Numbered from the stretch's first letter, positions 9,341-18,782 are shown. The stretch is DNA of 64,000 nt from Photobacterium aquimaris (GCF_002954455.1 NZ_MSCC01000001.1:306574-370573), one strand, 5' to 3'. A program made the numbers and translations. The notes: a model not told the origin generated them from the letters alone.

Positions 9341-9368
9341 ATTATATGGGTGAATATAACGTCGTCAA
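9341..9368 (-). promoter_or_regulatory. Sigma70 promoter of fdoGHI
   Basis: On the minus strand TTGACG (9368-9363) and a perfect TATAAT (9346-9341) are separated by 16 bases, placing the transcription start near 9334 and giving a leader of about 37 bases to the TTG start. I found no convincing FNR (TTGAT-N4-ATCAA) site at a standard distance. Confidence 0.7.
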
Positions 9369-10202
9369 ATTTTGCAATTAAGAGAGGGGGAATTAAAAAT
9401 AGACTGATAAAATAACGTATATAAATGGCTGTTTAAATATTATTAATAAGTCATTAGCGTTAATGTTGGTTTAATAACAATTAAAAGCAATAATAAGATT
9501 CATTATCATTTTTTAATAAGAAATAGCTGTTTATTGTGATTACTGTTTTTTGTTATTTGTTCATGCCCTGTTTTTAATGGTAAATATATTTATACAATGT
9601 ATTGCAGCCGTTTAAAATAATTAAATTAAAAATTTAAACCTTAAAAATAGTTAGTTTAGTGATTTTCATTGGATTAGGTATAAATCGAATAGTGTAAAGG
9701 TTATATATATATATTTGCTTTATATTCACTTTAATCAGTAACTTATATTTTGTTTTTGACGTTATTAAATAATGATATCAATGTTCATTGAAATGATGGT
9801 GATAATTTAATATTGATATTGAATGGTAAACTAGACATGCTGATCTATAAATTAATGTTGCTTACTGAAATCTAAAGTGCCATATTTGAAAAATACGGTG
9901 GTGATTTAATAACCGATGTTAAGCATGTTTATTTACCAATATCAGTATGTTTTATAAAATAAAACTAATGTTAAATTTATAAAGTAAAATTTAGCCATTA
10001 AATAAATAAACTAATAACTAAAAATGGGTATGTTTTTCTTTGCTTATTTTCCATTTTAAAAAACATAATCATGTGAAAAAATTAATGAATAATCTTTTAA
10101 GTGATAATTACAACAGGTAGTGATATTTTTAGTGGCTTAATTTTGCATCGTTAACCTGTTACGTTATTATTAATGCTACCAATGATAAAAAGGAAGAATA
10201 AA
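9369..10202. other. Long AT-rich spacer between fdoG and mepA
   Basis: About 830 bases without a supportable reading frame, very AT-rich, with a TATATATATATA run near 9703-9714 and many short A/T tracts. It must hold the mepA promoter and any upstream control of fdoG. I see no RNA gene, long repeat or complete regulator site in it. Confidence 0.5.
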
Positions 10203-11039
10203 GTGTTAAGGAAGATAGCTACGGGCTTAATGCTTGTGTGCATAAGTCAAACAGCCATGGCGACACCGTGGGAGAAAGTGAAACAACCTAGCAGTGGCGA
10301 TTCAAGCTCGATTGGCTCGTATGCTAATGGTTGTCTTGCTGGTGGTGAAAATTTACCGTTGCAAGGTGATGGTTATCAAGTGATACGTTCTGAACGTGGT
10401 CGTTATTTTGGTCATAGTGAAATGATTGTTTTTTTACAACAATTGATGAAGCAATCACAGCAACTAAAAATCGGTAATGTGCTGGTGGGTGATATTGCAA
10501 TGCCTCGGGGGGGACGTTTCTCGTCAGGCCATGCGAGCCACCAAACAGGATTAGATGCAGATATTTGGTTACGTATCCCTGAAAAACCATTATCACAGCA
10601 AGCGTTAAAAACGGTGTCTGCGCTGCCAATGGTTGATGTGAAAAATTACCAGATCATTGAAAAGAACTGGAGCAGTAAGCAAGCACAATTAATTCAATTA
10701 GCTGCTAGTGATGATCGAGTTGCGCGAATTTTTGTTCATCCAGTGATCAAGCAACAGCTATGTAAAACCGAATGGAAACAGCGTGATTGGCTAAGTAAAG
10801 TGAGACCTTGGTTTGGTCATTATTACCATTTCCACGTTCGTTTACATTGCCCTGAGGGAAGTACTACTTGTGAGCCGCAAACACCACCGCCAGCAGGTGA
10901 TGGTTGTGGTAAAGAGCTTGCTTCATGGTCGCCAACGTATAAAGCACCGGTAACCACTAAACCGATTACCAATGTAAAGCCGAAACCTAAACCGAAAAAA
11001 GTATTGCCGCCGATGTGTAATATCGTATTGAAAAGCTAA
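10203..11039 (+). CDS. mepA: Penicillin-insensitive murein endopeptidase MepA
   Basis: MepA is a periplasmic LAS-type metallopeptidase (peptidase M74) that cuts D-Ala-mDAP crosslinks in peptidoglycan. The zinc-site motifs are present: SGHASHQTGLDADIWL and HYHFHVRLHCP. I chose GTG 10203 because AAGGA lies 8 bases upstream and the product then begins with a clean signal peptide (MLRKIATGLMLVCISQTAMA, cleavage before TPWEK). In-frame ATGs at 10173 and 10182 lack a ribosome binding site and would put charged residues before the signal. Mature length is about 258 aa. The Pro/Lys-rich tail after residue 230 (KPKPKPKK) is usual for the family. It stands alone, ending at a bidirectional terminator. 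Confidence 0.92.
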   Translation: MLRKIATGLMLVCISQTAMATPWEKVKQPSSGDSSSIGSYANGCLAGGENLPLQGDGYQVIRSERGRYFGHSEMIVFLQQLMKQSQQLKIGNVLVGDIAMPRGGRFSSGHASHQTGLDADIWLRIPEKPLSQQALKTVSALPMVDVKNYQIIEKNWSSKQAQLIQLAASDDRVARIFVHPVIKQQLCKTEWKQRDWLSKVRPWFGHYYHFHVRLHCPEGSTTCEPQTPPPAGDGCGKELASWSPTYKAPVTTKPITNVKPKPKPKKVLPPMCNIVLKS

Positions 11040-11073
11040 TCTTTGCTAGGTGCTCGTGGTTGATAAATAAAAC

Positions 11074-11112
11074 AAAAAAGCGCCGGCCAGTTAACTGAGC
11101 GGCGCTTTTTTT
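11074..11112. terminator. Bidirectional terminator between mepA and yfhL
   Basis: AAAAAAGCGCCG (11074-11085) pairs with CGGCGCTTTTTT (11100-11111), a 12-bp stem with A-run and T-run on either side, so it can end both mepA (plus) and trhP-yfhL (minus) transcripts. Confidence 0.9.
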
Positions 11113-11133
11113 ATACGGTTTATTATTGAATAA

Positions 11134-11388
11134 CTAAGCTAGGCCTTGCAGAGTGACAAACTTTTCAAGCAGTTCATCATCTGATTCAACTCGCTCAGGA
11201 TCAGTAATAATGCAATTGGTAATAGGACAAACTGACTGGCAGGTTGGCTTATCATAGTGCCCTTTACATTCTGTGCAGCGTTCAGGGTCGATTTCGTAAA
11301 ATTCATCGCCCATGGTGATTGCCTCATTGGGGCATTCAGGATCACACATATCACAGTTAATGCATTTAGTTGTAATGAGCAGTGCCAT
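11134..11388 (-). CDS. yfhL: YfhL-family 2[4Fe-4S] ferredoxin
   Basis: An 84-aa dicluster ferredoxin of the YfhL type. The first cluster motif is CINCDMCDPECP (residues 9-20). The second is CTEC (38-41) followed by CQSVCP after the eight-residue insertion GHYDKPT typical of Alvin-type ferredoxins. It is an electron carrier of low potential; its partner is not fixed by sequence. It lies 5 bases after trhP on the same strand and is surely co-transcribed, which suggests it feeds electrons to the Fe-S enzyme TrhP or shares its pathway (inference). Confidence 0.92.
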   Translation of the reverse strand: MALLITTKCINCDMCDPECPNEAITMGDEFYEIDPERCTECKGHYDKPTCQSVCPITNCIITDPERVESDDELLEKFVTLQGLA

Positions 11389-11393
11389 AGTGC

Positions 11394-12785
11394 TTATTTA
11401 CCATCTTTTTTAGGTGCGTGTGGGTTACGAGTGTCTTCACCGTTACTTAAATTACGCATTAATAGACCAAAATCGAGATCCATATCTGATGGCACAGGAA
11501 TAAACACAAAGTGGCCATTACCTTTTGCATCATCAATCACTTCTGACTTACGGTTTTCCATGGTTTCAAGTTTGAAAATAACGTTACCTTTTGGCGTCAT
11601 TACTTCAAGGCTATCGCCAACAACGAATTTATTTTTCACTTCAACTTCAGCAAGTTCGCCACGACGTACACCGGTGAACTCGCCGACAAATTGTTGGGTG
11701 TCAGAAATAGAGTAACCGTAATCATAATTCTGATAAGTATCATGGGTGTGGCGACGAAGGAAACCTTCAGTATAGCCACGGTGCGCTAGGCTTTCTAATG
11801 TGCCAAGTAGTGAATCATCAAATGGCTTGCCTGCAACTGCGTCATCAATCGCTTTACGGTAAACTTGCGCAGTACGTGCACAGTAGTAGAACGATTTAGT
11901 ACGACCTTCAATTTTTAATGAATGCACACCCATTTTGGTTAGGCGCTCAACATGCTGTACCGCACGAAGATCTTTAGAGTTCATGATGTAAGTACCATGC
12001 TCATCTTCAAACGCCGCCATTTTTTCTTCTGGGCGGTGAGATTCACTCAGTAATACTACGTCATCAATTGGCTTACCAAGACCAAGTGTATTACTAGGAC
12101 GCTCTTCAATCTCTTGAATTTGAATCGCATCTTGTGTTTCAACGATTTGACCAGCATCGTTTTCAACGGCTTTTTCTACTTTGTATTCCCAACGACATGA
12201 GTTCGTGCATGTACCTTGGTTTGGGTCGCGTTTGTTGATGTAGCCAGATAACAAACAACGGCCAGAATACGCCATACAAAGTGCGCCGTGAACAAAGATT
12301 TCTAGTTCAGTATCCGGGCAATGCTCACGAATTTCTTCGATCTCTTCTAGTGATAGTTCACGAGACAGAATCACACGCTCAACGCCTTGGCTAGCCCAGA
12401 ATTTAACGGTTGCCCAGTTAACTGCGTTAGCTTGTACTGAAAGGTGAATTACTACTTCAGGAAATGCTTCACGAACCATCATGATCAAACCAGGATCTGA
12501 CATGATAAGCGCATCAGGACCCATATCTACAATTGGCTTTAAATCACGAATAAAGGTTTTAAGCTTTGAGTTATGCGGTTGAATATTACAAACCACATAC
12601 AGCTTTTTACCTTGTGCATGCGCTTCATCAATACCAATTTTCAGGTTATCGAGATTGAATTCATTGTTACGAACACGAAGGCTGTAACGAGGTTGGCCTG
12701 CGTAGACAGCATCTGCACCATAGGCAAAGGCATAACGCATGTTTTTAAGGCTACCGGCTGGAGATAGTAATTCTGGTTTAAACAT
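11394..12785 (-). CDS. trhP: U32 peptidase-family tRNA hydroxylation protein TrhP (YegQ)
   Basis: The protein (463 aa; about 453 in E. coli YegQ) aligns almost end to end with YegQ/TrhP, which together with prephenate makes 5-hydroxyuridine at the tRNA wobble position. It opens MFKPELLSPAGSLKNMRYAF and has the U32 signature EIFVHGALCMAYSGRCLLSGYI (about 160-181) followed by CTNSC (about 192-196), whose cysteines are expected to hold an Fe-S cluster. The C-terminal domain (about 370-450) is a beta-barrel. Despite the peptidase name, no peptidase chemistry is expected. It heads the pair with yfhL; its leader has two stacked hairpins. Confidence 0.93.
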   Translation of the reverse strand: MFKPELLSPAGSLKNMRYAFAYGADAVYAGQPRYSLRVRNNEFNLDNLKIGIDEAHAQGKKLYVVCNIQPHNSKLKTFIRDLKPIVDMGPDALIMSDPGLIMMVREAFPEVVIHLSVQANAVNWATVKFWASQGVERVILSRELSLEEIEEIREHCPDTELEIFVHGALCMAYSGRCLLSGYINKRDPNQGTCTNSCRWEYKVEKAVENDAGQIVETQDAIQIQEIEERPSNTLGLGKPIDDVVLLSESHRPEEKMAAFEDEHGTYIMNSKDLRAVQHVERLTKMGVHSLKIEGRTKSFYYCARTAQVYRKAIDDAVAGKPFDDSLLGTLESLAHRGYTEGFLRRHTHDTYQNYDYGYSISDTQQFVGEFTGVRRGELAEVEVKNKFVVGDSLEVMTPKGNVIFKLETMENRKSEVIDDAKGNGHFVFIPVPSDMDLDFGLLMRNLSNGEDTRNPHAPKKDGK

Positions 12786-12806
12786 TGTTCAGTTCTCTTA
12801 GATGTC

Positions 12807-12843
12807 TGATTCCAAATCAGCCTATAACACCTAGTGTTATAGG
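12807..12843 (-). promoter_or_regulatory. Two adjacent hairpins in the trhP leader
   Basis: CCTATAACAC (12821-12830) and GTGTTATAGG (12834-12843) form a perfect 10-bp stem, and directly beside it CTGATT (12807-12812) pairs with AATCAG (12815-12820). Both sit 22-58 bases upstream of the trhP start on the minus strand. No T-run follows, so this is not a plain terminator. It could be a dimer operator or an RNA element. Confidence 0.4.
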
Positions 12844-13095
12844 GAGGAGGCGAGATTCTACGTTTTTCATTCCCACATTACCAATTTTCTTAATCATTAT
12901 CACGTATGAAAAATCAACACTATTGCAAATCAGGGTATATGTACAATTAGCGTAATTTAGTTAATTGAGATATAGATGTATTAAAATACATACTTATTAT
13001 GCATTTAATACAGAGTTTATATTTTAGGGCACTATAAGTGTTTATAGGCACAATATTGTCGCTAGTGAGTGGTGGCATACATCAAGAAGGTAGTT

Positions 13096-14262
13096 ATGAT
13101 GGGTCATGATATTAGTGGGTTAGTTATCCACGTGTTTTCAACCTTTGGTAATATGATTTGGCAAATATTCTGGCCGTTGGCATTTGGTTTAATATTGTCT
13201 TCATGGATCCGCAATTTAATACCGGTTTCAAGTGTGGTTAAACACCTAGGTAAAACAACCCCTGTAAGCCTCGGTTTCACCACGTTTTTAGGGATGGTGT
13301 CGTCATCGTGTTCTTATGCTGCGGCGTCGTTATCTCATACTCTCTTAGTAAAAAAATCCACTGTTGCTAATGCAATGGCATTTTTAGTTTCAAGTACTAA
13401 CTTGATTGTTGAAATGTTCATTGTCTTAGTTGCATTAATGGGCTGGACATTTTTATGGGGTGAAGTGATTGGTGGTTTGATTTTAATTGCCACGGTTGGA
13501 TTTTTATTTAGTCGCTTTTTTCCACAAGATGTCGAACAAGAATTACGTCAGCACTTAGAAGATGCACAGCCACAAAAAGCCAGTTGTGGTATGGATATGT
13601 TTAAGATGAAGTCTGATGACAGTGATTGCGACATGGATATGGCAGCTAAACCTCAATCTGCCACTATGGAAAAAATCACAAAATCTGCGGGTTTCTTCCA
13701 GATGGATATTGCCATGATTGGTAAAGAGATCCTTATTGGGGTAGTGGTTTCTTCAATTCTTATTGCTTTGATGCCTCAAGACGGTTGGCGAGCATTGTTT
13801 ATCAGTAATGATGCAGGCTTACCGGTATGGTTACACTCTTTCTTAGATGTGATCATTGGTATTTTTGTGGCGATGATTGCTTATGTATGTTCAGTCGGTA
13901 ATCTGATTTTAGCCGCGGCATTATGGCATGGTGGGATTTCATTTGGTGGCGTGATTGGCTTTATTCTATCGGATGTTCTAACCATTCCGATGATCCGTGT
14001 TTATCAAAAATACTACGGTAAGCGTCCTGCTAAATGGATGGTTGGGTTGCTATTTGTAGCAATTTTATTTACTGGTTTATGTGTTGATGCGATATTCAAT
14101 GGTTTTGGTTGGGTAACAAGCGATCAAACTGTACGTGCATTAAATCAATCAGGTTTTGGTTTTAATATGACCACAGTGATGAACTTGATCTTTATTCCTG
14201 CTTCTATTTGGTATTACTACCTTGGTAAAAAAGCCAATGCAGGTGTGGGGATGAGCATGTAG
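13096..14262 (+). CDS. YraQ/ArsP-family permease
   Basis: A 388-aa inner-membrane protein of the permease family that includes YraQ and the organoarsenical exporter ArsP (DUF318). About eight hydrophobic segments are visible. The family motif SSSCSYAAASLSHTLLVKK (about 73-91) is followed by a second repeat containing CSVGNLILAAALWHGG (about 267-282). Between the halves lies a soluble loop (about 165-200) rich in Met, Cys and Asp (SCGMDMFKMK, DCDMDM), which looks able to bind a soft metal. I chose ATG 13096, with AAGG 5 bases upstream; the GTG at 13069 lacks a site. The substrate is unknown. No ars or metal regulator gene is adjacent. Confidence 0.85.
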   Translation: MMGHDISGLVIHVFSTFGNMIWQIFWPLAFGLILSSWIRNLIPVSSVVKHLGKTTPVSLGFTTFLGMVSSSCSYAAASLSHTLLVKKSTVANAMAFLVSSTNLIVEMFIVLVALMGWTFLWGEVIGGLILIATVGFLFSRFFPQDVEQELRQHLEDAQPQKASCGMDMFKMKSDDSDCDMDMAAKPQSATMEKITKSAGFFQMDIAMIGKEILIGVVVSSILIALMPQDGWRALFISNDAGLPVWLHSFLDVIIGIFVAMIAYVCSVGNLILAAALWHGGISFGGVIGFILSDVLTIPMIRVYQKYYGKRPAKWMVGLLFVAILFTGLCVDAIFNGFGWVTSDQTVRALNQSGFGFNMTTVMNLIFIPASIWYYYLGKKANAGVGMSM

Positions 14263-14267
14263 CATAT

Positions 14268-14307
14268 AAAAAGAGCCGTAACGTTAATAACGCGACGGCT
14301 CTTTTTT
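14268..14307. terminator. Bidirectional terminator between the permease and rdgC
   Basis: AAAAAGAGCCGT (14268-14279) pairs with ACGGCTCTTTTT (14295-14306), with a T-run on the plus strand and an A-run giving U's on the minus strand, serving two convergent genes. Confidence 0.9.
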
Positions 14308-14340
14308 GTTATCTAAGTGTAGGTTCGAGAAAAATTAGGA

Positions 14341-15255
14341 TTAACCTTTATTTTCTAAGCCACCGATAACATCAAACAGGTTCGGTAAAAAGGCAGAGAA
14401 CTCACCGCCCATTAACGATAGGTCAGCATCAATACGTTGAGCCATATCTTCACGATCAATATCTTCGTTTTGATCTTTAATTTCATCAGAGAATTTAAGA
14501 CGCTTAACACTCAAGTCGTCTGCTAGAATGAAGTCGATACGATCTTGCCAATTAAGCGCTAGTTTAGTGACCACTTTATTGGCTTCAATGTGAGCTAAAA
14601 TTTCATCACAGTTTAAATCTTGCTGTTTACAACGGATCACGCCACCGTCTTCTTCAACAGCTTTAAATTCAGCTTCTTCACCAATGGTAAAACCTTGTGG
14701 TGATTGATTGCTGCGTACCCATTCTGTCAGGGTTAATGCCAATGGCTTTTCAGATACCACAGGCACGACAGGTAGGCTACCAATAGATTTACGTAATAAC
14801 GCTAAAACATCTTCGGCTTTTTTGTAGCTACCCGCATCAACCACAATGTAGCCTAATTTAGGCATAATTAACGCGTAAGTTTGGTGCTGACGACTAAATG
14901 CGCGAGGTAATAAATCCATCACGATTTCATCTTTTAGGGTGTCTTTCTCAGTCTTTTTCAGTTTACGACCAAGATCTTTTTCCTGCATTTCAACTTTGTT
15001 GTTCAATGATTCTTTGATCACTGACGCTGGCAGCATTTTTTCTTCTTTGCGCGCGCAAATCAAAATGTTGTCACCAGACACATGGGTAAACATATCGCCA
15101 TGCTTACCCAGTGCGTGTGCCCAGCCAAATTTTTGAATGTCTTGGCTACCACACGGAGTAAAGCGGAATTCTTCCAGCTGTTTTTCTATTTGGTCTGCAT
15201 TTAAGTCAATCTCACGCGTAAAACGGTAAGTCAGTATATTTTTAAACCACATCAT
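14341..15255 (-). CDS. rdgC: Recombination-associated protein RdgC
   Basis: RdgC (304 aa; 303 in E. coli) forms a ring dimer around duplex DNA and limits RecA-driven recombination. The whole length aligns with E. coli RdgC, including the start MMWFKN (MLWFKN in E. coli), [14 protein letters not shown], the run [15 protein letters not shown] and SLPVVPV, and the C-terminal [15 protein letters not shown] chose ATG 15255 because it reproduces the family start; GTG 15264 in frame is closer to the AGGA sequence and cannot be excluded. It is a single gene facing the permease gene. Confidence 0.95.
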   Translation of the reverse strand: MMWFKNILTYRFTREIDLNADQIEKQLEEFRFTPCGSQDIQKFGWAHALGKHGDMFTHVSGDNILICARKEEKMLPASVIKESLNNKVEMQEKDLGRKLKKTEKDTLKDEIVMDLLPRAFSRQHQTYALIMPKLGYIVVDAGSYKKAEDVLALLRKSIGSLPVVPVVSEKPLALTLTEWVRSNQSPQGFTIGEEAEFKAVEEDGGVIRCKQQDLNCDEILAHIEANKVVTKLALNWQDRIDFILADDLSVKRLKFSDEIKDQNEDIDREDMAQRIDADLSLMGGEFSAFLPNLFDVIGGLENKG

Positions 15256-15358
15256 GCTAGTCACGCTTCCTAGGGTAAACAGTTGGGGGAGTATCTTAAC
15301 CTAACCATTGCAAATTACTAAGTGACGTTTGTGATTGAGGTTGCAGATAGCGTAATTA

Positions 15359-16585
15359 CTATATATTTGGTTTAAAAATAGCTTTAAGACGCTTAGAGAG
15401 CATTAACCGAGAAACGGTAAACATGCCACTGATGGTTTTTTGGTGCAAACGGAAAATAGTATCGTAAACGCGACGAATCAGCAGTCCATGTAATATAAAT
15501 TTGCTCTCCATTTTTGAACCAGGAGCAAAAGAGCCAACCGCAAAATAGTGCCCGACAGCGACCACCATCCCACCATCTTTAAAGATAAAATCAGTAAGAG
15601 GTTTACCTTGTAAAAAGCCACCAAGACTTTTAGCTAAATGTTCAGCTGCGCGATTAGCAGCCTGTGCTTTAGGGGGAACAAAACTACCATCGAGTTGTGG
15701 AATAGAGGCGCAATCACCAAGGGCAAAAATACAGTCATCAACGGTTGTGGTTAAATTCATATTAACTTCAATTTGATTGATACGGTTATAAGCTAAGCCG
15801 CCAATACCATTGAGCCAATCAGGCGCTTTAATACCAGCGGCCCAAAATTGTATATCGGCATCAAGAGTACGATCATCACTGGTGATCATGCCTTTATCGG
15901 TGACTTCGCTAATGCGTGTTTGAAGTAATACATTAATATTATTTTTCTCAAGCTGTTGCTGAACTTTACGCGACATTTTTTCAGGGCTATTGGGTAATAC
16001 GCGATCAGCTGCTTCAATTAAATTAATTGTTAGCGGTGTACCATTATAACGTTGAAGTTTTCTACTGACCCGTTCAAGCTCTGCTGCCAGTTCAACTCCC
16101 GTAGCACCAGCTCCGACAATATTAACTGTGCGAGTATCGCCAGCGCGTAGGATGAAACTCATTCGATGCCATGCTTGGCGTGCTTGATTGGCCGAATCTA
16201 AAAAGATGCAATGGTCTTGAGCACCTGGAGTATTAAAGTCATTACTTACCGCGCCAATGGCGATAATTAAATAATCGTAATCTAGTTGATAGTTAACACC
16301 ATCGGCAGCACCACAGACAGAAATGGTTTTATTGTCGCGGTTGATATCAGTCATAGACGCTTGGTAATGCTGGTATCCGTGTCGTGCACCGTGAGTGAAA
16401 TAACACACAGTATCGAGATCACTATCAAAAGTGCCTGCTGCTATCTCATGTAAGCGCGGCTTCCAGAAGTGGTGAGTTTCTGGTTCAACTAAAATGATAC
16501 TATCTTCTTTTTTTGTTGTTTTATTTAGTAATGTGGATAGTTCAATACCTGCAGCACCACCACCAACAATAACGATCCGTGACAT
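15359..16585 (-). CDS. ndh: NAD(P)/FAD-dependent oxidoreductase, type II NADH dehydrogenase
   Basis: A 408-aa flavoprotein of the non-proton-pumping NADH:quinone oxidoreductase (NDH-2) family. It has two dinucleotide-binding motifs: GGGAAGIE (about 8-15, FAD) and GAGATGVE (about 157-164, NADH). The FAD-closing motif IFALGDCASIPQ (about 290-301) and the AQAANRAAEHLAKSL helix follow. The C-terminus is positively charged and amphipathic, as expected for membrane attachment. It is somewhat shorter than E. coli Ndh (434 aa), and Vibrionaceae carry several members, so it may be a paralog rather than the main Ndh. GAGGTG lies 5 bases before the ATG. Confidence 0.82.
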   Translation of the reverse strand: MSRIVIVGGGAAGIELSTLLNKTTKKEDSIILVEPETHHFWKPRLHEIAAGTFDSDLDTVCYFTHGARHGYQHYQASMTDINRDNKTISVCGAADGVNYQLDYDYLIIAIGAVSNDFNTPGAQDHCIFLDSANQARQAWHRMSFILRAGDTRTVNIVGAGATGVELAAELERVSRKLQRYNGTPLTINLIEAADRVLPNSPEKMSRKVQQQLEKNNINVLLQTRISEVTDKGMITSDDRTLDADIQFWAAGIKAPDWLNGIGGLAYNRINQIEVNMNLTTTVDDCIFALGDCASIPQLDGSFVPPKAQAANRAAEHLAKSLGGFLQGKPLTDFIFKDGGMVVAVGHYFAVGSFAPGSKMESKFILHGLLIRRVYDTIFRLHQKTISGMFTVSRLMLSKRLKAIFKPNI

Positions 16586-16837
16586 ATAAACACCTCAAGT
16601 TATTATGAGTCCGTTCATAATGAGTTAGTTATCACTATCGACATATCAACAAAAACAAAAGTTACATTTATATTGAATACATTTAAGAGAAAGACGAAAT
16701 GATAAGTATTAAAATTACTATTTAGTCTAGATTGAATAGTTACATTATGGGATTTTTATTGGTGGCGATTACGTCTTTAAGGGGGAAGTTATTAATTTAC
16801 AAGGATTGGCGGACACCAATCCCTGATATTAAAAAGA

Positions 16838-17323
16838 TTATTCATACTTTGCAGAATAAGTTTCTTCATAAGTATGTGAGTAAAGCTCAAATAGGTTACC
16901 AAACGGGTCTTCTAAATAAACCATTTGTGAGGTGTTGTTTTCATCTTCAGGATGGTAACGCATGATATCCATACGAACTTTACCACCATATTGTTCAGTT
17001 CGAGCAATAACGCCATGAAAATCATCGGTCTGAAGACAGAAGTGGAAAATACCAATACGAGAGAAATCAACCTCATGACGCTGTTGACGGTTTTTCATTT
17101 CAAACAGTTCAAAACCGATACCATCTTGGGTTAATAAATGGGCAATATTGAAACCTTCAAAGCCTTCGCCAAAGACAGCAATACACATTCTACCAATTGC
17201 GGTTTCACGCTCTTCTGTCACTTTGGTATTACCCATAACTACATCAAGACCAAGCGCTTTGGTATAAAACTCAACCGCGGTATCCATATCGCCAACCATG
17301 ATGCCTACGTGATTCATTTTCAT
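16838..17323 (-). CDS. VOC-family (glyoxalase-fold) protein
   Basis: A 161-aa vicinal-oxygen-chelate protein with two beta-alpha-beta-beta-beta modules. Likely metal ligands are H5 (MNHVGIMV), the Glu in GFELFEMK (about 74), the His in IFHFCLQ (about 94) and the Glu in NLFELYS (about 147), the pattern of glyoxalase-type enzymes. The closest named families are lactoylglutathione lyase and dioxygenases, but the substrate cannot be read from the sequence. GAAGG lies upstream of ATG 17323. It stands alone between ndh and sbcD. Confidence 0.8.
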   Translation of the reverse strand: MKMNHVGIMVGDMDTAVEFYTKALGLDVVMGNTKVTEERETAIGRMCIAVFGEGFEGFNIAHLLTQDGIGFELFEMKNRQQRHEVDFSRIGIFHFCLQTDDFHGVIARTEQYGGKVRMDIMRYHPEDENNTSQMVYLEDPFGNLFELYSHTYEETYSAKYE

Positions 17324-17532
17324 AATTTACCTTCGATACTGATTAGTAAGTAGCTATGTTTCGTTGGAGTAATACTATGCGATATTTCAAATAACATAAA
17401 ATTATCAATTTTTATTAAAATAATAACACTTCGTTATGGTGAGGGGAAGTTAGCCATCAAATATCTGTGTAGTTACTGGTTGACACGGTACAATCTGATG
17501 ATTATTTCTGGCTTGGTAGTGTTATTCCTATT

Positions 17533-18765
17533 ATGAAAATTATCCATACATCTGATTGGCATCTTGGTCATCAATTACATGGCTATAGTCGTGCAACTGA
17601 ACATCAAGCATTTTTAGACTGGCTTGCTGAAACACTTGAGCAGCAACAAGCGGATGCCTTATTAGTGGCGGGTGATATTTTTGATACTGCCAATCCTGCT
17701 GCTAGTGCATGGGAAATGTTATATCGATTTTTAGCACGACTAGCCAAAACACTACCTAATCTTGATGTGGTAATGATCGGTGGTAACCACGATTCACCGA
17801 GCAAACTTGATGCGCCACAAGCGTTATTAAAAGCCTTTGATTTGCATTTAGTCGGTGGTATTCATCGTTTAGCCAATGGCGAGTTAGATTGCGATCGCAT
17901 GTTAGTGCCATTAACTAATGCCGTTGGTGAACAAGCAGCATGGGTGTTGGCGGTGCCATTTTTACGTAGCGCTGATTTACGCACTGAAAACTTAGCTGAA
18001 ACCGATGATCGACTGATTAAAGGGGTTGAAGTGTTATATGCCGAAATGACCGCTACAGCCCGTGAACGCAAACAGCCGCAGCAAGCGTTAATCGGTATGG
18101 GTCATGCGTATATGGCGTCTGGACAGATATCTGAAATGTCAGAACGACGAGTGCTTGGCGGTAATCAGCATGCGCTACCAGCGACTATTTTTGCCGATGA
18201 TGTCAGCTATGTTGCCCTCGGCCATTTACACTTAGCTCAAAAAGTTGCCAAGCAAGAACATGTACGTTATTGCGGCTCACCAATTCCACTGTCAATGGCA
18301 GAGCGTAATTACAGTCATCAAATAGTGGTGGTTGAATTAGACGGCGCTGAAGTTACTAAGATTGAGCCGCTCACTATTCCACGTAGTGTTGATATGCTAA
18401 AAGTTCCCGCTAAAGCAGCCCTACTAGATGAAGTGTTAGTGGCACTTAAAGCTTTGCCTGATGATGAACTGCCGCGTGAGCAACAACCGTTTTTAGAAGT
18501 CCACGTCTTACTTGATAAACCACAAGCTTTGCTACGTGAAAAAGTGTTGCAAGCTTTAGAAGGTAAATCAGTACGATTAGCCAAAATTACTCCCCATTAT
18601 AAGCATGATGAACAGCAACATAGCTTGCAGCATCAACGTTTATCTGAGGTGTTACCGCAACAAGTATTTTCCCTTAGTTGGGCTAAAAAATACGCCGGTG
18701 AGCCTGACGCTGAGATGAGTGCCGCCTTTGAAAGTTTATTAGCGCAAGTTGAAGAACAACAATAA
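17533..18765 (+). CDS. sbcD: Exonuclease subunit SbcD
   Basis: SbcD (410 aa; about 400 in E. coli) is the Mre11-type nuclease of the SbcCD complex, which cuts hairpins and protein-blocked DNA ends. The metallophosphoesterase motifs are in order: I TSDWHLGH (6-13), II AGDIFDTANP (about 46-55), III GGNHDSP (about 80-86), then GHAYMASG (about 192-199) and VALGHLHLAQ (about 230-239). The C-terminal capping domain (about 280-400) ends in a helix that binds SbcC. It precedes sbcC by 17 bases and is co-transcribed with it. The start ATG follows a weak ribosome binding site. Confidence 0.95.
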   Translation: MKIIHTSDWHLGHQLHGYSRATEHQAFLDWLAETLEQQQADALLVAGDIFDTANPAASAWEMLYRFLARLAKTLPNLDVVMIGGNHDSPSKLDAPQALLKAFDLHLVGGIHRLANGELDCDRMLVPLTNAVGEQAAWVLAVPFLRSADLRTENLAETDDRLIKGVEVLYAEMTATARERKQPQQALIGMGHAYMASGQISEMSERRVLGGNQHALPATIFADDVSYVALGHLHLAQKVAKQEHVRYCGSPIPLSMAERNYSHQIVVVELDGAEVTKIEPLTIPRSVDMLKVPAKAALLDEVLVALKALPDDELPREQQPFLEVHVLLDKPQALLREKVLQALEGKSVRLAKITPHYKHDEQQHSLQHQRLSEVLPQQVFSLSWAKKYAGEPDAEMSAAFESLLAQVEEQQ

Positions 18766-18782
18766 TAATAGGGAGTAATACC

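Noticed and set aside
9298..10202. Hidden small gene or RNA in the long fdoG-mepA spacer
   Set aside because: No reading frame with a ribosome binding site and no stable GC-rich fold was seen; AT tracts alone are not evidence.
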